A stretch of 64,000 nt of DNA from Verrucomicrobiia bacterium (GTDB lineage: Bacteria > Verrucomicrobiota > Verrucomicrobiia > Palsa-1439). The DNA is taken from the NCBI GenBank assembly GCA_022072455.1, contig JAJVHY010000004.1, positions 310,001-374,000 of the forward strand. The letters run 5' to 3'. Below the pieces are notes generated by a model, which made no database searches, was not told where the DNA came from, and was given only the letters and a program-made list of their open reading frames with translations. A program made the translations under genes and the position numbers. This document shows, piece after piece, positions 46,501 through 55,102 of this stretch (within the stretch, counting starts at the first letter, position 1; the number at the start of each line of letters is the position of its first letter).

Positions 46501-49500
46501 TCGGACGAATTTCCGGTGCGAGCCAATCGCTCAGCAACTCCCTGACAGTGGATAACGGGGCCTCGTTGCGGGTGGCGGGTGGAATTCGCGTCGGCGAAGG
46601 TGCATCGGCGGTGTTTGAGAGTATGTTCAACAGCCTGATCGTCACCAACGGTGGCCAGGTCTTTAAGACGGGTACCGCCGGCAGTTATGTCGGTGACACC
46701 GCCTCGAGCAACTTGGTCAAGATTGTCGGCGGCGGGACAGTCGGGACGACTTCGGTCTGGAACAACGGCGGCGGCAGCACATTCTATGTCGGCTATGCCG
46801 GTGGGACCGGCAATCGGTTGATCATTGATGGCAACGGCGTCACCGGCGGAGCGCTGTTGACCAACCTCACGGCGGCTACGGCGTTGGTGGTCGGTGACAA
46901 CACCACGCGCGGCAGCGGCGGCAACAGTCTGGTCATTACCAATGGCGGACGACTGATTGTGGGCGGAGCCGCAATCATTGGCAATGGCGCCTCGAACAAT
47001 TTGGCTACAGTCAGCGACAATGGGAGTTGGAACAACGGCAACCAGAGCCTCACCATCGGCTCCGGCGCCGCGACCGGCAACGTGTTGCGGGTGGGCGCGG
47101 ACGGGGTGGTGACCAACATCAGCACGCTGGTCATCGGGACCGGCGCGGCGCGCAGCAATGTCGTACAGTTAAGTGGCGGCACGGTTTGGGCCACTTCGGT
47201 GATTGCCACCAGCGTTGGCAACCGGGTAGCCTTCGACGCCGGCACGTTGGGCGCCGGCACCTTGACCTACAGCAACAGCGCCGCGTTGGTGGTGGGCGAC
47301 GGCAGCAGCGCGGCCACGCTCATCCTGGGCAGCGGCAACCATAGTTTCCAGCAGGGAATCGAACTCCGCAATAACTCGTATCTCAAAGGCACCAACAACG
47401 CCACCCTCGGCGCGCTGATCACCAACACGTTGATCAGCGGCGCCATCGCCATCGGCGCCGACGCCGGCAACACCTTCACCATTAACGGCCCGATTGTGGG
47501 CACCGCCACAACACTGACGAAGCAGGACGGCGGCACCGTGGTCCTGAGGGGCACCAACACCTACACCGGCACCACCCTCGTCAATGCCGGCACGCTGACG
47601 ATTGGCAACACCGCCGGCACCGGGATCAGCGCCGCGCCGGTCACGGTCAGCGGGGGCAATTTCGTGGTCAACAACACCGGCGCCACCAGCACCGGCCTCG
47701 GCGTCGGGCTGACGGTCTCCAGCGGCAGCGCATTCATCACCAACACCGCTGGCACCGGCGTGGCCGCCAACGTCGCGGTCAACGGCGGTAATCTGTTCGT
47801 CAACAATACCGGCGGCACCGCCGTCAGCGCCGGCCAGACTGTGACCATCGGCGGCGGCACGGTGGCCGGCAATGGCTCGATCGCCGGTGCGGTGGTGCTC
47901 AACAGCGGTGGGACGCTGACGGCCGGCAATAACAGCATCGACACACTGACGATGGGCAGCCTAAACCTCAACGGCGGGAATCTCGTGGTCGGGTTCAATA
48001 ACTTCACCGGCCAGACTAACGACCAGTGGACGGTGACCGACAGCGGCGGGTTGACGATCAACGGCGGCACGGTGCTGCTCTACACCAATAATTCGACGGT
48101 CACGTTCGACCAGGTCGGCACGTACCAGCTCATTGGTTACAGCGGCAGCATCGGCGGGCCTGGCGTCGCCGGGTTGAGCGTGGGCAACCCAACCGGCAAC
48201 CGCACCTACACCTTCAGTGAGTTGGGTGGCTATGTGATCCTGGGAATCGGCGGCACCGGGGTCGGCTGGAATCCCGGCTACCCCTTAGGCGATACGTGGT
48301 GGACCAATGCCGCCAACTGGGGCGGCGGTGGCGGCCCGGCGCCAGTGGCGGGGGAGCAACTTTTGTTCGATGGGAACGTGAAGCGCAACAACACGAATAA
48401 CTTTGCCTCGAATACCCAATTCGCGGGCATCGTGTTTGCCAACTCGGCTGGCGCGTTCGTCCTCAACCCGATGGCGGCCGGCACCAACGTGGTCAACCTC
48501 ACCGGCAACGTCGTCAACTACAGCGGTAATCAGCAGACAATCAATCTGCCGCTGGTGCTGGACGGCGCCACGCGGGCGTTCAACACCCTCAATGGGAACA
48601 TCGTTGTCAACGGTGCAATCAGCGGGTCCGTTCCCACAGCGGGGTTGCTCAAGCAGGGCAGTCAGCGGCTGGAACTGACCGGGGTCAATACCTACTCCGG
48701 CAACACCGACATTCAGAATGGCGTGCTGCGCGCCACCCATGGCGTGGGTCTGCCGACAGCAAGCAATCTCAGGTTCAACGGCGGCGTCTTTGAGAGCGCC
48801 GGTAATTTCACGCGGGCGACCGGCACGGTGGCGGGCGCGGTGCAATGGACCGGCAGCGGCGGGTTCAGCGCCTATGGTGGAACGTTGACGGTCAATCTCA
48901 GCAGCGCCGCGCCGCTGACGTGGGGGAGCGGGGCGTTTGTGCCCGGCGGCAGTACCTTGAAGTTCAGCTCAGCGGATGCGAACAGCACGGTGGTCTTTGT
49001 CAATCCGCTTGATTTGAATGCCGCGGTGCGGACGATTGAGGTGGCGAACGGGAGCACGTGGGTGGACGCGGATCTGACGGGAATCGTTTCCGGCGGGGTG
49101 GGCGGGCTGACCAAGACCGGCACGGGGACACTCCGGTTGAGTGGCAACCAGACCTACAGTGGCGCGATCAGTGTCAACAGCGGCGGGTTGATTGTAAATG
49201 CGTCGATCTCGGGTGGCGCGGACTTGAGCTTGGCCAGCGGAACATCTCTGTCCGGCACTGGCACGCTTGGGCGGGTGATCAGCGGTGCTGGAACAGTCGC
49301 GCCCGGCAGCAGCCCCGGCATCCTGACGGTGAACCAAGTGAATCCGGGTGGCGGCTTGGACTTCAACTTTGAGTTTACGAACATTGGCTCACCGAACTAC
49401 ACAGCGCCCGGCGCGAGTCTGAATGATGTGTTACGCATCACGAACAGCACACCATTCACGACGGCGCTGGGATTGGGCAATACGGTGAATCTGTACGTGA

Positions 49501-49835
49501 GCGGCGTGACGTTGACACCCGGTATCACGAACTGGTTCCGGGGCGGGTTCTACACCGACACGGCTGCGAACTTCGACGGCTCGATCACCAACGCCACGTT
49601 CAACTGGTATTTCAATAACGCCTTGCAGGGTGCCCCACTCGTGGTGCGGACAGTGGATGAAACGTCCACGCCCACACAATTCGGTGGAATCAATGGCTGG
49701 GTGATGGAGTTTGGTGTGCCAGGCGAAACCGTCGTGACTTCGGTGATTCCCGAACCGAACGTGCTGATGTTCTGGCTCAGCGGCGCCGTGGTGGTCTATG
49801 CAGCTCGCCGCCGCGGTCGCCGGCAGCAAAGCTAA
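43209..49835 (+). CDS. Giant PEP-CTERM protein with autotransporter-associated beta-strand repeats
   Basis: About 2208 residues, a tandem paralog of the preceding gene. It shares the same leader, signal peptide and N-terminal TWTNYVTTLSDYWTNSVNWN segment, then the same class of beta repeats for about 650 residues. It then extends with further domains beginning TPNFTWTNAVSGSWSSNEVW and GWNPGYPLGDTWWTNAANWG. At least four autotransporter-associated repeats (PATR type) are recognisable, for example LTKTGTGTLRLSGNQTYSG and LTKQDGGTVVLRGTNTYTG. The C terminus VIPEPNVLMFWLSGAVVVYA plus ARRRGRRQQS is a PEP-CTERM signal. The start is uncertain (GTG 43194, GTG 43209 or ATG 43266). It is probably a large surface or matrix protein. 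No outer-membrane beta-barrel autotransporter domain is present. Confidence 0.85.
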   Translation: MINNARQRPVRCNTAGSVRMGLGSVGALTLREAGNIVNAPSDPKAVEVKIKHSVKLQRGVLRFVLPVCLLLAAAVPKMHAATATWTNYVTTLSDYWTNSVNWNAATYPGGLANDESAYLTNPVGVAYTNILDFNFNRRIATLAISNTLGEAWLIVTNATLTNTTFALNSGGRLQVDSGGIFSNTGTAFTWLGTNGAIYLNDGGKLFTAAAVTIGTGSSMTGLVTSTSGAGNGGVWNLLNQTLTIGSGVAGVGNVLTIDGGILTNMQLLYVGNSGAARNSLVVSNGAKLSLTFDLYAGGNGLNRSNSVTLGGLGDVVTVSAGRAVVVGQGNGASYNTLTVTNANVFGFLHLIRPDNGSGGTNNTATLYTNTLWNGNSGTLNVGSVPQSVSNSLVINGAVVSNLSASAASVVGGNLGSFGNSLTVSNGGQLYWRNNLVIGNLAGANSNAYNVGGLGAMSTVSNATLIIGVSGGSGNTMTVTNANLFSGSSVAIGQQGSSNNSVSVLAGATWNIFNNGINIGHSTTPNGNVNNQMTVNGGTVTNAGTVILANAALGFGNSLTISNGGKFFSSSVLVGNFAGSTNNSYNVGGFGLSSTVSNGAITVGIAKAGFNTMTVTNTTLQSGAVTIGSGSSNNTVTVLSDATWDMLAGALTVGADAATGNVLRLEGTAAIINIGTLRLTNNLNQIRFNGGTLSMTAAFVSNQVFTVGDGTQRATLDALAGGINTFGSGLLISSNATLQGVGTIRGTTILTNGGVIAPGNSPGTINVQDMIWYGGGIYSNDVINFTSGPGVGWDYINGAGSLVFSNNAANFIIRLDSGGGPAANFDSSLDYALVIAGFANGITNFNSITVDTSAFANPFGGSFGTMVSGTNLYLTYNGLSVTPNFTWTNAVSGSWSSNEVWLGVAAPPTNGSAAQVLQFNGGGSTAYIATNDRTSTGISGIFTNNKIVFNSTASATNVLAGATLTFIGSDAGLYQQAGGAFIVSNAIVMAGNMVVRGSGSGTVILTNTITGTGQLTKLGTGFGLVLHGSNSFAGPVLVNGGTLTLQNQYALGMNSITVSNGTVFVNTGSQFNFGFGTSQQNLLITGAGSTWTNGNALTVGRISGASQSLSNSLTVDNGASLRVAGGIRVGEGASAVFESMFNSLIVTNGGQVFKTGTAGSYVGDTASSNLVKIVGGGTVGTTSVWNNGGGSTFYVGYAGGTGNRLIIDGNGVTGGALLTNLTAATALVVGDNTTRGSGGNSLVITNGGRLIVGGAAIIGNGASNNLATVSDNGSWNNGNQSLTIGSGAATGNVLRVGADGVVTNISTLVIGTGAARSNVVQLSGGTVWATSVIATSVGNRVAFDAGTLGAGTLTYSNSAALVVGDGSSAATLILGSGNHSFQQGIELRNNSYLKGTNNATLGALITNTLISGAIAIGADAGNTFTINGPIVGTATTLTKQDGGTVVLRGTNTYTGTTLVNAGTLTIGNTAGTGISAAPVTVSGGNFVVNNTGATSTGLGVGLTVSSGSAFITNTAGTGVAANVAVNGGNLFVNNTGGTAVSAGQTVTIGGGTVAGNGSIAGAVVLNSGGTLTAGNNSIDTLTMGSLNLNGGNLVVGFNNFTGQTNDQWTVTDSGGLTINGGTVLLYTNNSTVTFDQVGTYQLIGYSGSIGGPGVAGLSVGNPTGNRTYTFSELGGYVILGIGGTGVGWNPGYPLGDTWWTNAANWGGGGGPAPVAGEQLLFDGNVKRNNTNNFASNTQFAGIVFANSAGAFVLNPMAAGTNVVNLTGNVVNYSGNQQTINLPLVLDGATRAFNTLNGNIVVNGAISGSVPTAGLLKQGSQRLELTGVNTYSGNTDIQNGVLRATHGVGLPTASNLRFNGGVFESAGNFTRATGTVAGAVQWTGSGGFSAYGGTLTVNLSSAAPLTWGSGAFVPGGSTLKFSSADANSTVVFVNPLDLNAAVRTIEVANGSTWVDADLTGIVSGGVGGLTKTGTGTLRLSGNQTYSGAISVNSGGLIVNASISGGADLSLASGTSLSGTGTLGRVISGAGTVAPGSSPGILTVNQVNPGGGLDFNFEFTNIGSPNYTAPGASLNDVLRITNSTPFTTALGLGNTVNLYVSGVTLTPGITNWFRGGFYTDTAANFDGSITNATFNWYFNNALQGAPLVVRTVDETSTPTQFGGINGWVMEFGVPGETVVTSVIPEPNVLMFWLSGAVVVYAARRRGRRQQS
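46235..49200 (+). repeat. Four PATR-type repeats within the giant PEP-CTERM protein
   Basis: Four units of about 33-38 residues match the autotransporter-associated beta-strand repeat pattern LTK-G-GTL-L-G-NTYSG-T-V-GGTL. They lie at about 46235-46350, 47500-47610, 48640-48740 and 49104-49200. They are spread through the second half rather than tandem. Confidence 0.6.
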
Positions 49836-49865
49836 ACCAGCGCGACGCCAATCTCGGCAATATTA

Positions 49866-49881
49866 TGGCGGTGCACCGCCA
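49866..49881. other. Perfect 16-bp palindrome downstream of the giant gene
   Basis: TGGCGGTGCACCGCCA is a perfect palindrome 30 bases after the stop codon. It could be an operator or a loop-poor hairpin; no T-run follows, so termination is doubtful. The remainder of 49836-50095 holds the decayed leader copy and no convincing gene. Confidence 0.35.
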
Positions 49882-49972
49882 GCGGATGCCCGGCAAAAAC
49901 GCCACACCCGGCTGAATGAAATGGGAATACTTCAGAGCTCCATCGCGAAAACGCGGGCGTGGAATCACCAGA

Positions 49973-50053
49973 TCGATGGCCAGCTGGCGCATGCTCAGAT
50001 CATGCTACTAATAGATGAAATCGTCGAGGCCGGAGACTGTCGCCGCATGGTAG
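49973..50053 (+). repeat. Decayed third copy of the PEP-CTERM leader/promoter region
   Basis: Clear similarity to 39600-39677: shared blocks CGATGGC, GCTCAGAT-ATGCTA, GATGA-ATCGT, AGGCCG and CCGCATGGTA in the same order and spacing. The -10 box has become TACTAAT. It sits just upstream of the DUF4838 operon, so it may still act as a weaker promoter or be a relic. Confidence 0.5.
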
Positions 50054-50095
50054 CTTATCTTGGATCATTAACGAAGCCGGCAGATCCAACTTGAG

Positions 50096-52537
50096 ATGCA
50101 TGACAATCCCGTAATTGAGCTCGCGCGGAACGGAGCGCTGAAGGTTACCGTGCGGGCGCGCTCCGGCGCTCCGGCGGCCGAAGAATATGCCGCCGAAGAA
50201 TTGCGCCGCCACCTGCAGGAAATGACAAGGGCCGGCCCCTGCCGGCGTTTCCGGTTTCACGCGGCCCCACATCGGATCTTCATCAACGATCGGGAAGCTG
50301 CCGCCCAGTCCGGTCTTGATGTGCCTGCCGACTTGGGTGTCGAGGAGTTCCTGATCGCAACGCAGGGCCCCGACCTGCACGTCCTGGGTGGCGGGCCACG
50401 GGGCGTGCTCTACGGTGTCTATCACTTGCTCGAATCACTCGGCTGCCGGTGGTTCACACCCGAGATCAGCCGCATCCCGAAACGCCGAACCCTCCGGCTC
50501 GCGCCGCTGTCCGTGCGGGCGAAACCGGCATTCGAGTATCGCGACAATTTCAACTGGGACACCGGCGACCCCGTCTGGCGAGTCCGGAACCGATTCAACG
50601 GGTGGCACACCCCCCTGCCCGACTACATGGGGGGCCAGGTGACCTACGGGGACGGGCTGTTCGTGCACACGCATTTCAGTCTCGTGCCGCCGGAACTCTT
50701 GTTCGACCAGCATCCGGAATTCTTCGCCATGCAGGGCGGTCGCCGCCGGCGCGATGCTGGCCAATTGTGCATGAGCAACCGCGAAGCCATGCGCGTGGCG
50801 GCGGAGGAGGTCCTGCGTCGCATGCGGGCAGAGCCGCGAGCGACGATCTTTTCCGTGTCCCAGATGGACGGCGGCGGATACTGCGAATGCCCGGACTGCA
50901 ACGCGGTGGCCGCCGAGGAAGGCGCACAGAGCGCCAACGCGCTGCGGTTCGCCAATGCCGTGGCGGAAATCACCAGCCGCGAGTTTCCCGATAAGTTGAT
51001 CGATACCCTGGCCTACGGATGGACCGTGGACGCGCCCCGGCACACCCGCCCGCATCCGAACGTGCGTGTGCGGCTGTGTTCGATCGCCACCTGTCTGGCG
51101 CATCCGCTGGGCACGTGTGCGGACGACGGCAGCGGCTTGGCCGGCAATGGCGCTCAGTTCCTGCGCGCTTTGGAGGCTTGGGGACGGATGACGAATCAAC
51201 TTCACATCTGGCACTACTGCACGGATTTCTCCCATTCGGTGCTGCCAGTGCCGAACTTCGAAGAGTTGCAGGGGAATATCGCCTTGTTCAAACGTCATAA
51301 GGCGTATGGGATTTTCATGCAGGGGTTCGGCGACGAGGGCGGCGGTGCCGAGTCTCAGCTACTGCGCGGGTATCTCATCGGCAAGTTGCTGTGGGATCCA
51401 AAAACGCCCCTCTGGTCAACCGTGGACGACTTTCTTGGCGGTTGCTACGGCCGTGCCGCCACGCCGGTGCGCCGCTACTACGACATCTATCATCAGCGCC
51501 TTCGCGAAGACCGCCGCTTCCATTTCAGTCTCTATGAGCCGCCAGCCAGCCGCCTCTTCGACGAAGACTTGGTCGCACCGGCCGACACCGCCCTCGCCGA
51601 GGGAGAACGCCTTGTTCGCGGCCCCCAGCGCTTCCGGGTGCGGCTGCTGCGGGACGGCTTGGCATATGCGCGGCTCTGCCGCGCGCTGCCCACCGCCTAC
51701 CGGCTGCAAGAAGACACCTACGGTCCGACCGGAGATTCCGGCGCGCTGAGCGTCAGACTGGATAAACTGGAACAGGATTGGCGACGAGCCGGAAAACTGT
51801 TCATGGGCGAAGGCAATCCGACGAAAGATGTGGTGACCTCCATCCGTCGCCGGCTGCGATCACATCCGGTGGATTGGCTGCGGGACGGCGACCGCGCGGT
51901 GGCCATTCTTCCCACCCTTTGCGGCCAGATCCTCGAATGGCGCTGCCATGGCCGCCAGTGGCTGGTCCCGGCCATTCCGGAAGATTTCGCCTACCCATCC
52001 CCTGCCGGCTACATGGAAATCCCGGGACACGTTTACAATGTGTTTCAGTGCCGTCGGTGCGGCGATTCTCTGCAACTTAACACCCGACTGAACGATGGCC
52101 TGCGGATCACGCGAACCCTGACTCTCACCGGCAATACGCTTGCCATTGTCTCACGGATCGTAAACCGCAGCGAGAAGACGGTTCGTTGGTCGTGGGGCGC
52201 CCGGACGTTTCTGGCGTACCCAGGGGCAGGAGAAGTCGCTTTTCAATCCGCGACGGGCCCACAACGCATCGCGTGGGGAGATATTCCACAGACGTCCAAC
52301 CCACCCCACGGCGCGCGGGCTTTCGAAGAGGGGCTCCTGCCGAACGGCGAGTGGCGGGTGATTTTCGCGGGCTTCACTGTGACGCATCGGTTCAGCGGGC
52401 ATTCGTTCATCCGGACCACGCTCGGCCGGTCCGACCAGCGCCAGGGGCTGAGTCTTTATGTCTGTACGGATAATCTGAACACGGCGCCGGGTGATGGGAT
52501 TGAAGTGCGGCAGGAGTTGACCATTGAGAAGACTTAG
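50096..52537 (+). CDS. DUF4838-type glycoside-hydrolase-like protein
   Basis: An 813-residue protein without a signal peptide. The N-terminal 140 residues resemble the GH20b/GH67-N-like domain found before many glycosidase barrels (EEYAAEELRRHLQEMT, then GVLYGVYHLLESLGCRWFTP). The central TIM-barrel-like DUF4838 region carries the hallmark VSQMDGGGYCECPDC (about residues 259-273) and NALRFANAVAEI. The Cys-rich CECPDC pair may bind metal. The C-terminal 200 residues form a beta-sandwich (ITRTLTLTGNTLAIVSRIVN). Relatives lie in polysaccharide-utilisation regions, but their activity is poorly defined. It heads an operon, and its stop overlaps the next gene by 14 bp. Confidence 0.75.
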   Translation: MHDNPVIELARNGALKVTVRARSGAPAAEEYAAEELRRHLQEMTRAGPCRRFRFHAAPHRIFINDREAAAQSGLDVPADLGVEEFLIATQGPDLHVLGGGPRGVLYGVYHLLESLGCRWFTPEISRIPKRRTLRLAPLSVRAKPAFEYRDNFNWDTGDPVWRVRNRFNGWHTPLPDYMGGQVTYGDGLFVHTHFSLVPPELLFDQHPEFFAMQGGRRRRDAGQLCMSNREAMRVAAEEVLRRMRAEPRATIFSVSQMDGGGYCECPDCNAVAAEEGAQSANALRFANAVAEITSREFPDKLIDTLAYGWTVDAPRHTRPHPNVRVRLCSIATCLAHPLGTCADDGSGLAGNGAQFLRALEAWGRMTNQLHIWHYCTDFSHSVLPVPNFEELQGNIALFKRHKAYGIFMQGFGDEGGGAESQLLRGYLIGKLLWDPKTPLWSTVDDFLGGCYGRAATPVRRYYDIYHQRLREDRRFHFSLYEPPASRLFDEDLVAPADTALAEGERLVRGPQRFRVRLLRDGLAYARLCRALPTAYRLQEDTYGPTGDSGALSVRLDKLEQDWRRAGKLFMGEGNPTKDVVTSIRRRLRSHPVDWLRDGDRAVAILPTLCGQILEWRCHGRQWLVPAIPEDFAYPSPAGYMEIPGHVYNVFQCRRCGDSLQLNTRLNDGLRITRTLTLTGNTLAIVSRIVNRSEKTVRWSWGARTFLAYPGAGEVAFQSATGPQRIAWGDIPQTSNPPHGARAFEEGLLPNGEWRVIFAGFTVTHRFSGHSFIRTTLGRSDQRQGLSLYVCTDNLNTAPGDGIEVRQELTIEKT
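52512..52516 (+). promoter_or_regulatory. Shine-Dalgarno that fixes a TTG start
   Basis: AGGAG lies exactly 7 bases before TTG 52524, inside the end of the DUF4838 gene. It is the only well-placed site, and the TTG is followed directly by a signal peptide. This supports a TTG start with 14-bp gene overlap. Confidence 0.65.
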
Positions 52538-55100
52538 CCCCTTTGCCGGTTACATCTGCATTCTGCTCACGGCGGTCTCGTTCGTGACGGCCCGGGCAGA
52601 AGACGCCTTGTACCCGCGCCCCCGTCAATTCAAGGGAGCCACGCCGGCCGAGGTGCGGACCTGGCAGAAGGAATCCCGCGATTTTCTGGCCAAAACGCTT
52701 TTCGGCCGCGCCATGCCGGACAAGATTGACCTCAAGATTACAGAGGAGCGGATTGCCAGCAAAGGCACGTTCGATCTGTACCGGGTGATTTATCAGTCCA
52801 CCCTTTCGCGCACCAATTACGCTCTGGTTTCCGTGCCGAAGGGCCAAGGGCCGTTTCCCGCCATTCTCGCGCTGCATGGGCACGAATGCGCGACCGATCC
52901 CGAGGCCTTCCTCCGGGAGGGGCATGTTGACGACTTCTGCCGTTATTTCGCGCAGCGGGGGTTCGTGGTCGTCTGCCCGGATGTGCTCAATCACCAGTTG
53001 CAGCCAGAAGCTGGCTTCACACTCATCGGCACCTGGCTGTACGATGCGTTGCGGTGTCTGGACTACCTGGCGGCGCGCAAGGATGTCGATCCCGACCGAA
53101 TCGCGTCGGTAGGACTATCCACGGGCGGATTCCTTTGCCTGTACGCCGCGGCATTGGATGAGCGGATTAAGACAGCGGTGCCCGCCGGCGCCTATTCCAC
53201 GATGAAACACGACTTTGCCCATTTCAAATGTCCGCCCGGTTGCGATTGCGGCACATCGAAAATCGAGGGTTTTCGCGATCTGGATTATTGCGATGTGGCG
53301 GGCCTAGTCGCACCTCGCGCGCTCCGGGTGATGCACGGGAAGCAGGATCCGGCTTTCTACCCAGGCACCGACCCCAAGAGCATCGTCGGGACCTCGCAAA
53401 CAGCCGTCATGAACCAAGGTGATTTCGATGCCGCCGTAGCGGAAACGCGGAAAATCTACCAGGTCTTCGGAAAGCCCGAACTCTTCGACGTGTACTGGCA
53501 TCCCAAAGGGCACGCTGTGGACAATCCGGCGGCCTTTGATTCGATCCGGAGCCGGCTTGGCATCACCACACCTCTCGTGACTCTCGCCAAGGTCACGCTG
53601 GATGGCCTTTTCGGCGAATTCATGGTCCTGCAACGCGAACAGCCAATCTCGATTTGGGGACGAGCCACACCGGGCGAGCATCTGGTTGTAACACTCGGCA
53701 ACCAGTCGGTGAACGCCACGGCGGATGCGCAAGGGAAATGGCGTGTCTCGTTTGCCGCCATGAAGGCCGGGGGGCCGTACGCGTTGAAGGCCGAGGGCGA
53801 CACGGTGGCGAGGGCGCGCGATGTGCTAATCGGCGATGTCTGGGTGTGCGGCGGGCAGTCGAACATGCGGTTCAGCATGGGCCAGGCCCTGGGCGGCAAG
53901 GAATTCCTGCAGAACACCTACACCAATCTGCGCGTCTGTCCGATGGACGGGCCGATTCGCAGCCGGCCGATACTGGATGCGCCTCCAGGCACGTGGGCCA
54001 TTGCCGGTCCGGGAGCTCCGGCCTGTTCCGCCGTCGCCCAGGCCTTCGGTCGCGAGCTTCAGGCGCATTTGGGCGTTCCCATCGGCCTGATCGTATGCGC
54101 GGCCAATTCCACGCCGATCGAGTCGTGGATGCCGAATGAAGCATTCAGTTCCGACCCCGAACTGAAATACATCCTCGCTGAAATGGACAAAGCGATCAGC
54201 AACCAGTGCGCCGAATTGGATGCCATGCCGGCCAAATTCGAAGCCTGGCGAAAAGAAGCGGACCAGCGCGAGCGCGCCGGCCAGACGGTGGAAGGCCCGC
54301 CAAGTTGGGGCAAAGGGGATCCGCGGCAGAGCATTTTCCGGCCCGCCGTCTTGTTCAACGGGTGCATTGCCCCTCTGACACAACTGCCGATCAAGGGCGT
54401 GATCTGGTACCAGGGCGAATCGAACGGTAGCATGGCAGATGAATATCGCCGCGAACTTCCCGCGCTGATCCAGGGCTGGCGCGCCGCGTGGAAGCAACCA
54501 GACCTCCCCTTCCTGATCGTCCAGTTGCCCACCTTCCGACCGCAACGCGTCGAAACGAACGGTTGCACCTGGGCGGAGCTGCGCGAAGCGCAGTTGATGA
54601 CCTGGCAGAAGGTCAAGAACACCGGCATGGCCGTCACCATTGACCTTGGCGTCGATCCCAAGGATCCGTCACAGGACCCGCTGCATCCTCCCAACAAGAT
54701 ACCCATGGGACAGCGCCTCGCCCTGACGGCGCGGGCTGTCGCGTACGGTGAGAACTTGGTCTATTCCGGCCCCATCTACAAAGCCATGAAAGTGGAGGGC
54801 GGGAAAGTTCGTCTGGCGTTCTCGCACATCGGCGGCGGACTCTTGGTGAAAGGCGACGCATTGAACGGATTCACCCTCGCAGGGGACGACAAGAACTTCC
54901 TGCCGACCACGGCTGTTGTGGAAGGCAGCGAGGTGGTTGTTTCCTGCGACAAGGTTCCCGCGCCAGTCGCCGTCCGCTACAACTGGGCATATGAACCGAC
55001 ACCGCTGGGCAACCTGTACAACAAGGAAGGGTTGCCGGCATCGCCGTTCCGTACGGACGACTGGCCGGCGCTCACAACGGGAGTCAAGTGGTGGTTCTAA
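52524..55100 (+). CDS. Exported alpha/beta-hydrolase - sialate O-acetylesterase (SASA) fusion
   Basis: An 858-residue two-domain esterase. The signal peptide MRRLSPFAGYICILLTAVSF ends near TARA. Residues 30-350 form an acetyl-xylan-esterase/dienelactone-hydrolase-like domain: GLSTGGF with nucleophile Ser199, LALHGHE, and a late YWHPKGHA supplying His. Residues 360-858 form a SASA/SGNH esterase: beta domain FGEFMVLQREQPISIWG, then VWVCGGQSNM with Ser446, GVIWYQGESNG, and DPLHPPN with Asp718/His721. All catalytic residues appear intact. This would remove acetyl groups from two kinds of position on a glycan. SASA enzymes (CE20-like) include xyloglucan acetylesterases, which fits the GH95/GH29/GH35 set (inference). 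Only 2 bases separate it from the next gene. Confidence 0.85.
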   Translation: MRRLSPFAGYICILLTAVSFVTARAEDALYPRPRQFKGATPAEVRTWQKESRDFLAKTLFGRAMPDKIDLKITEERIASKGTFDLYRVIYQSTLSRTNYALVSVPKGQGPFPAILALHGHECATDPEAFLREGHVDDFCRYFAQRGFVVVCPDVLNHQLQPEAGFTLIGTWLYDALRCLDYLAARKDVDPDRIASVGLSTGGFLCLYAAALDERIKTAVPAGAYSTMKHDFAHFKCPPGCDCGTSKIEGFRDLDYCDVAGLVAPRALRVMHGKQDPAFYPGTDPKSIVGTSQTAVMNQGDFDAAVAETRKIYQVFGKPELFDVYWHPKGHAVDNPAAFDSIRSRLGITTPLVTLAKVTLDGLFGEFMVLQREQPISIWGRATPGEHLVVTLGNQSVNATADAQGKWRVSFAAMKAGGPYALKAEGDTVARARDVLIGDVWVCGGQSNMRFSMGQALGGKEFLQNTYTNLRVCPMDGPIRSRPILDAPPGTWAIAGPGAPACSAVAQAFGRELQAHLGVPIGLIVCAANSTPIESWMPNEAFSSDPELKYILAEMDKAISNQCAELDAMPAKFEAWRKEADQRERAGQTVEGPPSWGKGDPRQSIFRPAVLFNGCIAPLTQLPIKGVIWYQGESNGSMADEYRRELPALIQGWRAAWKQPDLPFLIVQLPTFRPQRVETNGCTWAELREAQLMTWQKVKNTGMAVTIDLGVDPKDPSQDPLHPPNKIPMGQRLALTARAVAYGENLVYSGPIYKAMKVEGGKVRLAFSHIGGGLLVKGDALNGFTLAGDDKNFLPTTAVVEGSEVVVSCDKVPAPVAVRYNWAYEPTPLGNLYNKEGLPASPFRTDDWPALTTGVKWWF

Positions 55101-55102
55101 GC

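Noticed and set aside
40200-49200. CRISPR or tandem DNA repeats suggested by recurring ACCAACGGCGG-type words
   Set aside because: The words fall in codon phase inside protein repeats and have no constant spacing or spacers.
39713-49835. True type V autotransporters
   Set aside because: PATR-like repeats are present, but both proteins end in PEP-CTERM signals and have no C-terminal beta-barrel.
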